Source: Deltaproteobacteria bacterium
GTDB lineage: Bacteria > Myxococcota_A > Polyangia > HGW-17 > JAJRWW01
NCBI GenBank assembly: GCA_029938605.1
Contig: JAOZUO010000052.1
Location: 1-49,488 of the forward strand
Reading direction: 5' to 3'
Length of the DNA stretch: 49,488 nucleotides
The notes beneath the pieces were generated by a model. The model did no database searches and was not told where the DNA came from. It worked only from the letters and a program-made list of their open reading frames with translations. Position 1 is the stretch's first letter; each line of letters opens with the position of its first letter. Shown here piece by piece: positions 32,272-44,331 of the stretch. Position numbers and translations under genes: made by a program.

Positions 32272-32430
32272 GGGTCCGCGAATGGACAACTCAGTCGCTC
32301 TAGCCGCCGATCCATCCCACTGGGCGGCGTCGCTCGTCGGTTGCATAGGCACCGCTATGCGCCCTCCTTGCTCCTTGCCCAGCGGGCGCCTCGACGGCCA
32401 TCATCGATCGAGTTGTCCATTCGCGGACCC
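32272..32430. mobile_element. Palindromic MITE-like element B (159 bp)
   Basis: The terminal inverted repeats GGGTCCGCGAATGGACAACT (plus C) at 32272-32292 match their exact complement at the right end (32410-32430). CTGGGC/GCCCAG forms an inner stem and GCATAG-N6-CTATGC the centre. It is flanked by TTA at 32269-32271 and 32431-32433. The right TTA is the reverse complement of the TAA stop of the kinase gene. It shares AGCCGCC-AT-CATCCC and GGGCGCCT-GACG with element A, at matching positions. Confidence 0.85.
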
Positions 32431-35400
32431 TTACTCCAGGTCGGCGAGCTGATTGTCCAGGGCTGTCACCTTGTCACTGTTTCCCAGGGCCTGCCAGTGT
32501 GCGCGTGACAGAGTGAAGGCGCGTCTTGAGCGGCCAGCCATGCCGTGTTTGGCTGCCAGCGTACCGGCGATAAGAGCCAGCTCCGCCAGATCCTTGTCCA
32601 CGCGTCCGGTATCTGGACGTACCGCGAAGCTGGCCTCATAGTAGCGATCCCAGTCTTTCCACTGCTGCTGGCTCGCGGCGCAGGCCAGGAACGCATAGTC
32701 GCTGTAGCAGGCGATGGCGTCCCTTCCCTCGCCCTCCTCTTTCTGCAAGGCCCGAAGCTGTAGCTCGGCCTTGTCGTATTGGCCGCTTTGGACCAGGGTC
32801 AAGGCGATGTTGACCCGCTGGACATAGGTCCACTTCGAGCCCAGGGACTCCAGGAGTCGAAGGGCGCTCCCGTAGTGCTCTTCGGCCTGCTCGAACTCGC
32901 TTGCTTGCCGGGCCACCTCTCCCAGGAAGTTCTCACAGGCCGCCTCTCCAAAGCGGTTCCCCACGGCGCGATACCGGGTCAGCGCCTGGGCGGTGTCTTC
33001 CAGCGCGGCCTCCTCATCTCCCAACGCCTGGTGCAACAGAGCGGTGATGTATAGCGCCTCGGCGAGGTTGCCTTCGTCCTTGGCTTCGCGGAACCGCGCC
33101 TCGGCGGCCCCTGCCAGGTCGAGACCCCGGTGATGATCCCCGGTGGACTCGAACTGGAGCCGCGCGGTGATCAGGTCGCAGGAGGAGACGGCGAGGTCGT
33201 CCTTCAGTTGGCCGAACTCCGCGCTGGCCTCCTCCGACAGCTCCAGCGCGCGCCGGAGATCTCCCCGCATGCGCATCACCCGCGCCCGGGTCCGCAGGAG
33301 TCCGGCGTGGGAGGGGTCGGGGGCGCCCTTTGTGGCGTGCGCCTCGGCGCGATCCAGGTGCCGGTCCGCGGCGTCGAAGTCGCCCTGCCTGAAGTACACG
33401 TCGGCCTGGAGGAGCCACCCCTGGCGGTAGCGCAGGTCCCCGGGGTCCACCGCGAGCTGCTCAAGGATAGTCTCTCGGGTCTCGCAAAGCTCCAGTGCCC
33501 TGGGGAAGTTGGCCTGGCGCTGATGCCGCTTAGCCGCGTGGAGCAGCGGAGTGACGGCCTCCACGGGGCGGTTCGCGGCCAGGAGGTGGGCGGCGATCTC
33601 CTCGGACCACCGGGAGAGGGCGTCGGTGGGGCGTTGGAGCAGAACATCGGCGCAGGTGGAGTGGTGTCTCTCCCAGCGTCCGGCATCTGCGGCGGTGCGC
33701 TCCAGGCTCTCGAGCATCAGGGAGTTGGCGAAGCTCCACCCGCGATTGGTGTCCAGGACGAGACGCAGCTCCAGCATCCGTTCCACCATCTGGGCGGGGA
33801 TGGGTTGTCCGGCGTGGTCGCAGACCCGTTGCCACAGGGTGGTGTCCACCTCGGTACCCAGGGCCGCGGCCAGCTCGAGGGATCGGTGTGCGTCGGGCCC
33901 GAATCGGCTGTCGAGGCCATTGAGCCGCTTCTTCCACAGGTCGTGGATATCATCCGGGATCCCAGCCTGCTCGCCGGGCCGCAGATCGAAGCCCTTTGGG
34001 CCCACTTCGAGCACTCTCCGGTCCACCCAATCCCCCACCAACTGAATGGCGAACAGCGGGTTGCCCCCCGTTCGTTGCCTGACCGTGTGCGCGAGGGACG
34101 GCTCGAGCCCGAGCATCCCCAGGACGAGATCGAGCTGCTCGTGATTGGCCAGGGGCCCCAGCGCAATGTCCTTGGCGTGGGCCCCTTGGGTCAGAGCCTT
34201 GATCATCGGGGGCTCGATGATTCGCTCCTCCAGGGCTTCGTCCCGGTAGGTCAGGATGATCAGCGTGGGCGAGGGTTCGGGGGACGCCATGAGGTAGTTG
34301 GCGAGCTCCAGCGTGGACCGACTCCACTGTACGTCGTCCAGCCAGAGGATCACGGGCCGCTGGCGGGACTTTCGACGAATCAGTTGTTGGATGACGGCGA
34401 AGCGGGCGGTCTGACTGGCGAAGGGCCCTTCACCCAAGGGGCCGCTCTCCTCTGCCTCGTCCGGGCGGGCGCAGGGCTCCATGAGCTGGGTGAGGGCCAT
34501 GACCAGGTACTCCACCTCGACGATTTCGTTGATGCTGTCATGCCCAATCCCGTTGAGCACGTGCCGGGTCTGTTGGCGTATCTGGGCGAGGGTCAATCCC
34601 TGGCAACGCAGGGCCCGGGCCAACATGCGGGGGATCCCGTCCTCCCCATGGGCGAAGGCTTCGTGGGTGGCCACCAGGAGCTCGGCGCACCCGAGCTCGT
34701 CGGCCCGTTGGGCGATCCACTGCGCCAGGCGGCTCTTGCCGATGCCGGCGGAGCCGTGAATCGTGACGAGTCTCGGCTGCTGCTCCTGTTGGACCTGGCG
34801 AAGGACCGACCAGAGGGTATCCCGCTCGGAGTCGCGACCCACGAAGGGCACCGGGCGCAGCTCAAAGAGGTCCAGCCCGGCCCCCACAAGCCGAATGGGG
34901 TTGGGTGATCGTCCCTCTCCACGCCAGGTCCGGGGAAAACGCCTGGGAGTCTGGTGAGGCGGGGACGTTTGATGAGGGGGGGACGTTTGGTGAGGCGATG
35001 GCTTTGGTTTGGTGCTCGTCTCCGTGGTGGCTATGCTCTCACTCAGGTTCACGGTGGGCGATAGCGTCTCAGGCGCCGGCTCGATTTCACCTAACGAGTC
35101 CATGGGGATCGTGTGGAGGGGAAGGTCCTTTCCCCCGGAGCCCACGGTGTCGATGTCGCTTTCGGTCTGGTACGTGATGGCCAGCGCCGCGAGGCTGGCC
35201 TCTGTGATGGCCTCGGTGGTGGTCGGGGCAGGCGGATCGCCAAGGGCCACGAGACTCTTGGCGGCATCGGCCGCGCGTTGGAACCGCTCCCAGGGCGCTT
35301 TGGCCAGGAGGGTGGACAGCCACGTGCCAAACCCCTTCGGGGTGGGGAAGCGATGGGACGGCTCCGGTACCTCGCCGTACAGGTGGCCCCACAGGACGTC

Positions 35401-36290
35401 CTTGGTTTTGCGTCGGGGGGCATAAAAGGGCGTTATGCCCGTGCACAGGAGGTAGGCCAGGCAGCCCACGGCGTACAGGTCGGTCCACGGCCCCTGGTTG
35501 TTGAGATCTCCGTGGATCTGCTCGGGCGACATGAAGGACGGAGTGCCCACCGAGATCCTGGACTGCAGATTGGACGAGGTCTCGAGCTGCCCGGTGTCGT
35601 CCCCCGGCTGGGCCATGTCCTCATGCCACAAGCGTATGGACGCTGAGGCCTTAGATGACACCGGGGACACAAAGGACGAATGGGCGAAGGCGATGCCGAA
35701 GTCGGCGAGCATCAGGTCCGGGTCTTCCCGATTGTGCCCCCTGACAAGGATGTTTCCAGGCTTGATGTCTCGGTGGATGACCCCGCGGGCGTGGGCATGG
35801 GCCAGTCCGTCCAGGATCTTAAGCAGTACCCGACGGAAGGCGGTGAAGCTCCCAAGGGGGAGCAGTGCCTGAAGGTCGCCTCCAGCGGCGTGTTCCATGA
35901 CGAGGTAAGGGCACCCCTCCACCAGCCGGCCGTCGGACCGTTCCTGGGCCAGCTCGTCAATAATGCCGTAGTCCAGGATCGACACGATCCCGGGGTGCTC
36001 CAGGGCGGCGACGGATTGAACCTCGGCGTTGAAACGAGTTCGGAACTGCTGGTCGTTGGCATAGAGGGTCCGCGTGACCTTCACCGCCACCGAAATCCCC
36101 TGCTCCCGGTGCCGGCCCCGCCAGACCTCGCCCTCGCCGCCACTGCCGATGATCCCCAGCAGATCGAAGGCCGGCAGTGGAATAGGTTCCCCCTTGAAGG
36201 GCTCGGAGCCGGGTGTGCTCTTCGGTATGGGGGGATCAGCACCCCAGGGAGGGAGCGTCTGGTCCGGGTCGATGGGGTGTTCGTCGTCGT

Positions 36291-36294
<4 letters not shown>
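32431..36294 (-). CDS. Ser/Thr protein kinase fused to AAA-type NTPase and TPR domains
   Basis: A 1287-aa cytoplasmic signalling protein. The kinase domain (about 45-330) has IGSGGEGEVW, VAVKV (catalytic Lys), HRDIKPGN (catalytic Asp), DFGIA and SPEQ, so it looks active. A Thr/Ser/Pro-rich linker with QTSPPH repeats follows. The AAA_16-like NTPase starts at VGRD (about 483) with intact Walker A GSAGIGKS (about 515) and Walker B ILWLDDVQW (about 650). The C-terminal 400 residues are helical TPR-type repeats. This is the layout of multidomain kinases with MalT-like sensor NTPases. Its ATG overlaps the histidine kinase stop by 4 bp, so the two are translationally coupled. Confidence 0.92.
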
Positions 36295-38447
<2,153 letters not shown>

Positions 38448-38459
38448 GGCGTGGCCGCT

Positions 38460-39575
38460 CTACAGGCCGATGAGGTCCACGGTCAGGTCGGTGCCGCCGG
38501 GGATTGTATGGTCTACAACCCCGGACCTGCCCGCAGCCATCTCCACCTGGTTGGCGTCGCGCCCCGACAGGTGAATCGTGTACAGGCCGTATCCCAGGTC
38601 CGTCGCCACATCCAGCCCGACGGTGCAGTCGGCGGTTTGGGCGTACACCAGGGTTCCCACGCCGGCCACGGTCACCGACACGTCCACTGTGACGATGTCC
38701 AGGCCCAGGCAGGTGGCCGAGGTGGTCGCGTCGCTCTCGAACAACGTCCACCCCATGGTCAGGGCCGATTGCTCGAGCCGGCAGTCCGCTGAGCAGCCGT
38801 CCCCCGAATCCCAATTTCCGTCGTCACACTCCTCGTCTCCCTCCATCTCGCCGTTGCCACACCCCACGCAGCCGGACCAGTCCAGCGCGCAGTCCGCGTC
38901 GCACACCAGGTCTCCGCTATCAAAGCCCAGGCTTGTGCAGGTGTCGTCGCCCAGGTTGCTGCCGTCACAGGCCTCTGTTGGATCCACGACTCCGTCGCCA
39001 CATTCGGTGCAGCCCGCTGTGTCGAAGCTGCAGTCACCGAGGCACCCAAGGGAACCGGCGCTGTAGCCGAGGCTCTCGCAGTCGTTGCCGGCCAGGTCGC
39101 TGGCGTCGCACCATTCCCCGGCCTGGACCACGCCGTCGCCGCACACCGCCACCTCCACGGAGATGAGCGGATCCGTTGCAGGGTTTCGCGGCAGGGACGT
39201 CGTCTCGGAGCCGATGACCTCCACGTCCAACAGATCCACCACCTGGGACCGCACCTCCGTCAGGCCCCGCAGGGCCACCACCCGCACCCGGTAGATGCCC
39301 TCGGTCAGCTCCATGGAGCCCATGCCCTCGGTACAGTCAAAGTCCGCGTAGTGCCAGGCGGGATGGAGGGGATCGTTATCCGTAGGGGCCAGGGTGTTGT
39401 CTACCAGCACCCGGATGTGCGTCACGTCCGCCGCACCACAGGCCCCGGCGGAAACATCTCCATTGACGGCCCAGTGGAGCTCCAGGGTTCCCACGGGCGT
39501 TTGTCGACAGCCAACAAAAGTTGTAGCCAGCCCGCCCGCCACCATCAGAAAAACAAAAGGACCGATGTTCCTCAT
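38460..39575 (-). CDS. Lipoprotein with Cys-rich DUF4215-type repeats
   Basis: The ATG at 39575 is chosen because it opens a signal peptide (MRNIGPFVFLMVAGGLATTF) with lipobox VGC (Cys23); the open frame further upstream runs into element C. The 371-aa protein has an N-terminal beta-sandwich-like domain (about 30-150), then four Cys-rich repeats (CGDGVVQAGEWCDASD; CGDGVVDPTEACDGSN; CGNGEMEGDEECDDGN...), then a C-terminal beta domain. Such repeats are typical of myxobacterial surface lipoproteins. It precedes the hybrid histidine kinase by 12 bp, so it may be the sensory lipoprotein of that system; this is inference. No clear ribosome site is present. Confidence 0.85.
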   Translation of the reverse strand: MRNIGPFVFLMVAGGLATTFVGCRQTPVGTLELHWAVNGDVSAGACGAADVTHIRVLVDNTLAPTDNDPLHPAWHYADFDCTEGMGSMELTEGIYRVRVVALRGLTEVRSQVVDLLDVEVIGSETTSLPRNPATDPLISVEVAVCGDGVVQAGEWCDASDLAGNDCESLGYSAGSLGCLGDCSFDTAGCTECGDGVVDPTEACDGSNLGDDTCTSLGFDSGDLVCDADCALDWSGCVGCGNGEMEGDEECDDGNWDSGDGCSADCRLEQSALTMGWTLFESDATTSATCLGLDIVTVDVSVTVAGVGTLVYAQTADCTVGLDVATDLGYGLYTIHLSGRDANQVEMAAGRSGVVDHTIPGGTDLTVDLIGL

Positions 39576-39582
39576 AGTCCGT

Positions 39583-39611
39583 AAGGTACCCTGTCCCTGC
39601 CCAGCCCTCAA
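39583..39611 (-). promoter_or_regulatory. Promoter giving a leaderless mRNA for the signalling operon
   Basis: Minus strand TTGAGG (39611-39606), 17-nt spacer, TACCTT (39588-39583). The -10 ends 7 nt from the ATG at 39575, so transcription would begin at or next to the start codon, which would explain the missing ribosome site. Confidence 0.45.
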
Positions 39612-39636
39612 GAGGCATTGGATGTGAACGGACCTA

Positions 39637-39799
39637 GGAGCATCCCTACAAAATCCGTCTCGCGGTTGCATCGCGTGCAGCACGTCATCTTCGCGCGCCC
39701 TCAATCGGCCCGTAGCACCGCTACGCGCCTCTTTCGGTCCCACAAATCTGGCGCACTTCACACGCGCACCCTGGCGGACTCAATTTGTAGGGAAGCTCC
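39637..39799. mobile_element. Palindromic MITE-like element C (163 bp)
   Basis: The outer arms GGAGCATCCCTACAAA (39637-39652) and TTTGTAGGGAAGCTCC (39784-39799) are inverted with one mismatch; the palindrome extends out to CCTA/TAGG. CGCGTG/CACGCG forms a middle stem and CGTAG-CACCG-CTACG the centre. The centre and the following GCGCC match element B (CACCGCTA-GCGCC). The outer arm sequence is unrelated to A and B. The target duplication is ambiguous (TA or CTAG). Confidence 0.7.
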
Positions 39800-39930
39800 T
39801 AGGGCGACTGCAATGGATGGTTTTCCCTTGGGGACCCTTACGGTATTATCAGGGCCGGTCCGGGCTTATGCCGGGCTGGCGGGGATCCGGGTCGTTTGTT
39901 CCGGGTCGTTTGTTCCGGGAGTGGATTGGA

Positions 39931-42606
39931 ATGAAGCGGTGTTTAGCCTGTAGCAACGTGTGTCTGCCGACCCAGGCCTTTTGTTCGGCCTGTGGGGCGT
40001 CGCTGTCCGAGGCGGCGCAGATCGTGGGTGATCCGTATATCGGCACGGTGCTGGGGGGGCGGTACCGGGTGGTGAAGAAACTGGGCGAAGGGGGCATGGG
40101 GGCCGTGTACCGGGCAGAGGTGCTGGAGGTGGGGCACACGGTGGCGGTGAAGCTTTTGCACGAGCGGTTCGCGGGGGACGTCACGGCGCTCAAGCGGTTT
40201 GAGCGGGAGGCCCAGGTGGCGTCCCGTCTCGACCACCCCAACTCCATCGCGATTTTGGACTTCGGTACCAGCGCGTCTGGGACGAGCTATCTGGTCATGG
40301 AGTATCTCAAGGGGGTGAGCCTGGACGGCGTGCTGGTCGCCGAGCCCCTGTCGGTGGGGCAGTCCATTCAGATCATTCGGCAGGTGCTGGCGGTGCTGGA
40401 GGTGGCCCACGCCATGTCCATCGTGCACCGGGATCTCAAGCCGGCGAATATCTTCCTGGTCGACCATGGCCGCGGGCTTAACCACGTGAAGGTGCTGGAC
40501 TTCGGCATCGCTCGGTTGCGTCGTGAAGGGGGCAGCCGGGTCACCCGTACGGGCATGGTCTGCGGTACGCCCGAGTACATGTCCCCCGAGCAGGCCCGGG
40601 GCTTTGAGCTCGACGCCCGGAGCGATCTCTACGCCGCGGGCATCGTGCTGTACGAGATGCTCACGGGGCGGCGCCCCTTCGAGGGCATGTCCCCCGCCGA
40701 GGTGATGTCCGCGCAGATCTCCGACACGCCCATTGCTCCGTCGCTCCGCGTCCCGGACCGGAACATCCCGCCCTCTCTGGACGCCATCGTGCTGTGGGCG
40801 CTGTCCAAGGCGCCCGAGGACCGGCTTCCTTCGGCGGTGGAGTTCCTCAAGGTGGTGGACACCTGGGCCACGGTGACCGAAGCGGACGAGTCCATCCCGG
40901 TGCTTTTGCGCTGCCCCGGATGCAACACGGGCTATCTGCCCGGATCGGAGCGGTGCTCCGAGTGCGGAATCACGGTTTACCGACCCGGGGCCCCGACTGA
41001 TTCCCTGGAGCTGATCTCGGCCAACGTCCTGAATGGAGGCGCCGCGGTGGGTGCGGTCACTACCACCGGGGCCGGCGGCGTTGGGATCGGCCGCAAAGAT
41101 GGGGACAGCACCCCGACGGCGCACCTGCATAGCTCCAGTCGGTTGGCGGAGGTGGAGAGCGATTGGTTCGATATCCCCATGCCCACCACGGTGCCCCTGG
41201 TGGGCTACCAGGAGCTGCTCACGGAGCTGGAAGCGGAGCTGGTACGTCCTGGGCTGCGGTTGTTGCGCTTCGTGGGTCCGCCGGGGGTGGGGCGGCGGCG
41301 GGTAGCGGGCACCCTGCTGGGACGTATCGCCTCGGAGGGTCGCCGCGGGATCGTGGTGCGACCCGACCCCTGGGAGCTGGCTGAGCCCCTGGGCGCCATC
41401 CAACGGGCCAGCACCGAGCTGCTGGAGCTGCCCTGCGAGCCCATGGTCTTGGAGGATCTCGCCGAGTCCGTGCAGCCCCGCAATTTCGCCGAGGCGCACC
41501 TCCACGGCCTGGCGGACCTGTACAACCTGGGCAAACCCGGGGGCTTGGGCATCGACGAGCGGCGGGTGCTTCGGGCCGAGGCCTGGAGGGAGCTGGTGCT
41601 CACCGAGGCCCGACGACGGCCCACGGCGCTGTTCTTCGAGGACTTCGACCGAATGGACGGCGCCTCCCGGGAGCTGGTCCAGTCCCTGTCCACCAGCGAC
41701 ACGGACGCCAACTTGGCCATTCTGCTGTCCCATCGTCCGGAGTTCGTGGCCCTGTGGCCGCCCGGGTTCCGGGAGATCTCCCTGACCGGGCTCTCCTCAA
41801 AGGAGACCGAGGAGCTCGCCTTGGAGCTGTGTGACGGGGATCTTGAAGACGATGAGATCACCTGGCTCGCCAAGCGATCTGGCGGCAACCCGCTGCACTT
41901 GATCCAGCTACTTGCCTTCTACCGGAGCAACCGGATCTCCGAGCCCCCCCGGGGGCTGGCGGATATCATCGCCGTGCGCATGAACGCGCTGCCTTCCGAG
42001 ATGCGGGCGGTGCTTCAGGTCGCGGCGGTGATCGGAGACGCGGTGATCCCAGAGAGCATCGCGGAGATCTCCACCCTTGGCGAAGCCGCCCGTCAGGCCA
42101 TGGTGGCTCTGGTGAGCCGGACCTTCCTGGTCCAGTCCACGGCCGGACTACGCTTCATGCATCCCCACGTGCGCCAGGTGGTCTACGCGGCCATTCCGGC
42201 AGGGATCCGTGCTGAGATCCATGGTCGGGTGGCAAGACACCTCGCCGGGGCAGGCAACAGCCCGCTGCTCCGGGCGCACCACCTGTGGCAGTCGGAGGTG
42301 GCCCGGGAGGATGCTCTCCCCGAGCTCATCGCCGCCGGCGAGTGGGCGTTGACGGTCATGGACGAGGAGGGTGCGGGCCAGGCCTTCCGACGGGCCCTGG
42401 GGCTCCTACCGAGCCCCTCGGCCCATGTCACCGATCCGGACCTGCGGAACGCCTGGATGCGGGTCATCTTTGGCCTGACCAGCACCTTGGCCAGGAGTGG
42501 CAGCCGCACCGAGGCCAAAGCGCTCCTCGAGTCGGCCAGGGACTCGGCCGCCGCCGCCGGCTGGCACGCCGAGGCTGCACGTCTGGAGATCACCGCTTCT
42601 CTCTGA
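39931..42606 (+). CDS. Zinc-ribbon Ser/Thr kinase fused to an AAA-like NTPase with degenerate P-loop
   Basis: The ATG at 39931 (GGAG 9 nt upstream) is chosen because it starts a zinc ribbon (CLACSNVCLPTQAFCSACG); an in-frame open stretch upstream is non-coding. The 891-aa protein has a kinase domain (about 45-305) with LGEGGMGAVY, VAVKLL, HRDLKPAN, DFGIAR and GTPEYMSPEQ, all intact. A second zinc ribbon follows near residue 328 (CPGCNTGYLPGSERCSECG). The NTPase domain opens with VGYQELL, but its Walker A reads GPPGVGRRR (about 449): the invariant Lys and the following Ser/Thr are both Arg. Walker B-like ALFFEDFDRMDG is present. ATP hydrolysis there is doubtful. It is divergent from the hybrid-kinase operon. 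Confidence 0.9.
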   Translation: MKRCLACSNVCLPTQAFCSACGASLSEAAQIVGDPYIGTVLGGRYRVVKKLGEGGMGAVYRAEVLEVGHTVAVKLLHERFAGDVTALKRFEREAQVASRLDHPNSIAILDFGTSASGTSYLVMEYLKGVSLDGVLVAEPLSVGQSIQIIRQVLAVLEVAHAMSIVHRDLKPANIFLVDHGRGLNHVKVLDFGIARLRREGGSRVTRTGMVCGTPEYMSPEQARGFELDARSDLYAAGIVLYEMLTGRRPFEGMSPAEVMSAQISDTPIAPSLRVPDRNIPPSLDAIVLWALSKAPEDRLPSAVEFLKVVDTWATVTEADESIPVLLRCPGCNTGYLPGSERCSECGITVYRPGAPTDSLELISANVLNGGAAVGAVTTTGAGGVGIGRKDGDSTPTAHLHSSSRLAEVESDWFDIPMPTTVPLVGYQELLTELEAELVRPGLRLLRFVGPPGVGRRRVAGTLLGRIASEGRRGIVVRPDPWELAEPLGAIQRASTELLELPCEPMVLEDLAESVQPRNFAEAHLHGLADLYNLGKPGGLGIDERRVLRAEAWRELVLTEARRRPTALFFEDFDRMDGASRELVQSLSTSDTDANLAILLSHRPEFVALWPPGFREISLTGLSSKETEELALELCDGDLEDDEITWLAKRSGGNPLHLIQLLAFYRSNRISEPPRGLADIIAVRMNALPSEMRAVLQVAAVIGDAVIPESIAEISTLGEAARQAMVALVSRTFLVQSTAGLRFMHPHVRQVVYAAIPAGIRAEIHGRVARHLAGAGNSPLLRAHHLWQSEVAREDALPELIAAGEWALTVMDEEGAGQAFRRALGLLPSPSAHVTDPDLRNAWMRVIFGLTSTLARSGSRTEAKALLESARDSAAAAGWHAEAARLEITASL

Positions 42607-42612
42607 TCGGCC

Positions 42613-44181
42613 CTACGTATCGGCAATGGCTAGCCCGAGCTCTGTGCGGATCTCGTGGTGGGCATTACTGACGGCGAAGCGGATGAGGCTGGCCCGTACG
42701 GCGGCCATGTCCGTATCGCTGCCCTGCAATGCGGTGTCGAGCCCCTTGCAGGCGACCTCTACATCGCCGCACATCACCAGGCCGGACCGTAGGGCGGCGC
42801 GATCCACCGCGCTGTTCCAGCGGGTCAGGTCGAAGGGTTCGGCCCCCGAGAGCATGCGACGGACGGCATGGCCCAATCGCTCGAAGTCATCGAGCTCCAT
42901 GTGGGCTGACAGATGCTTGAGCTGGGTTTTGATGGCCTCTTCTTGGTCGCCGGCGATGGGCTGGCCCGGATCGGTCATGGCCACCGCCGTGAGCACCAGC
43001 ACTGCCTGCTGGGCCAGGGAGGGCGCCAGCACGCGCAGCAGGTGCGGCAGCTTCAAGTAGGTCATCTCCCGGGCAATGAGAAAGGCCAGCTCGGGCTCGC
43101 TGTGTCCCGACAGCAGGCTTGACCCCACCACCAGCGTGGGCGCCCAGCGTCTCCCCACGGCCAGGTTGGCGAACAGCAGGTTGCCCTCGGTGTCCAGCAG
43201 GGGGTGGTACTCGATCTGATTCAGGGTCAAGGCGTTTTTTACTACTTCGAAGATGGTTCCGAAGACCAGGTGCTTGGCGTCCTCAGAGCGGGGCCCCAGG
43301 CCGTAGGCCTTGGCGGACCGGGTTGTCATACGGATCAGCGCGGGAGCCAGGGCCTCGGCCACTCCCGTCAGAGCGACGTCGGCCTGGTCCAGGGGCAACA
43401 GCCGGTTCCACACCCCGTCGGAAAAGGGCTGGGCGGGCTTGAGCAGGCGAGAGGTGTGGTACTGGTCTACGTGTTTGCGCTCGAGGGGCCCGGCCTGGCC
43501 AAGCACAACGAGGCTCTGGGCCGCCAACAGCGCCCGATCTGACTGCTGCTGATTCTGGCACTGGTTGAAAAGTCGTCGTAGGACCGGCGCCTGATCCTCC
43601 TGCGTGAGCTGGCTGAGCAGGTCCTCGATGGGGTTACCGCTCCCAGTGGCCGATGGACCGGTGGGAGTGGGCGCGGGGCCGGTTACCAGGGGATCCGACC
43701 CCGCGGCCACGGGGACTGCCTGGGGGCTGGCGTTCGGCTTCACCGGCGGCGGCGGGGTGGCCAACGACGGTGTCGGCGGCTGGGGTGCGGCCACGGCGGC
43801 GTGGTCGGTCATGACTTCGGTGTCCGGGCGGTCTGGCTCGAGCTCCGGGGCCGCGGGCTGCTGGAGGTGATCGAGTACTTCGGACCACCGATCCTTGATC
43901 ACGCGATCCAACTGCCAGACCACTTGGCCGGCGCTGAACCGCAGAGCCGGCTTGCCGCGCTTCTTGATCTCCGCCACGTCGGAAATCTCCGCCAAGGGGA
44001 TCCATTCGTGGCTCCGGCGGCCCAGCATATCCTGGCGTACGATGGCCAGGCCCCCGGGCACAAGCGCCATGTAAGCGGCCTCGAAGTAGTTGATACGACA
44101 CCGAAGCAGGGGCTGCTCCTCACCGATGTCGTAGGCTTCGAAGAGCACATTGCGTGCCTGTTCGACGGTCAGCGGCGTCAC
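42613..44181 (-). CDS. Unknown protein with pseudo-M48-like region
   Basis: A 522-aa protein starting at GTG with AGGT upstream. The N-terminal 110 residues form a PH/GRAM-like or bacterial-PH-type beta region (YMALVPGGLAIVRQDM, GKPALRFSAGQVVWQLDRVI), followed by a Pro/Ala/Thr linker. The C-terminal half is helical. Residues 355-380 read SSLLSGHSEPELAFLIAREMTYLKLPH, which resembles the M48 peptidase segment containing HExxH, but here the motif is Arg371-Glu-Met-Thr-Tyr375, so both His are lost. A structural, non-catalytic role is likely. It is convergent with the zinc-ribbon kinase (6-bp gap). Confidence 0.7.
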   Translation of the reverse strand: MTPLTVEQARNVLFEAYDIGEEQPLLRCRINYFEAAYMALVPGGLAIVRQDMLGRRSHEWIPLAEISDVAEIKKRGKPALRFSAGQVVWQLDRVIKDRWSEVLDHLQQPAAPELEPDRPDTEVMTDHAAVAAPQPPTPSLATPPPPVKPNASPQAVPVAAGSDPLVTGPAPTPTGPSATGSGNPIEDLLSQLTQEDQAPVLRRLFNQCQNQQQSDRALLAAQSLVVLGQAGPLERKHVDQYHTSRLLKPAQPFSDGVWNRLLPLDQADVALTGVAEALAPALIRMTTRSAKAYGLGPRSEDAKHLVFGTIFEVVKNALTLNQIEYHPLLDTEGNLLFANLAVGRRWAPTLVVGSSLLSGHSEPELAFLIAREMTYLKLPHLLRVLAPSLAQQAVLVLTAVAMTDPGQPIAGDQEEAIKTQLKHLSAHMELDDFERLGHAVRRMLSGAEPFDLTRWNSAVDRAALRSGLVMCGDVEVACKGLDTALQGSDTDMAAVRASLIRFAVSNAHHEIRTELGLAIADT

Positions 44182-44331
44182 TGCGTGTACCTCACCCTGG
44201 AGTCTCTCAACAGATTCAGTACCCTACCTCAACCAATGCCCATTGCCCAGATTTCTGTACATCTTGCCGCTGGTTGTGTACCTGTTGGGGCATCCGTTGT
44301 GAACTGATCGAGACCATCCGCGAGAGAGAAC

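Larger units (their letters stand above)
39576..39930. other. Divergent intergenic region of the two signalling units
   Basis: From left to right it holds the promoter of the minus-strand operon (39583-39611), palindromic element C (39637-39799), a candidate -10 TATTAT (39844-39849, weak -35) for the plus-strand kinase, and a 14-bp direct repeat CCGGGTCGTTTGTT at 39887-39900 and 39901-39914. No gene was seen in it. Confidence 0.6.

Noticed and set aside
33130..34908. 592-aa plus-strand open frame
   Set aside because: Antisense to the kinase-AAA-TPR gene, which has intact kinase and Walker motifs.
39943..41733. 596-aa minus-strand open frame
   Set aside because: Antisense to the zinc-ribbon kinase; no motifs.
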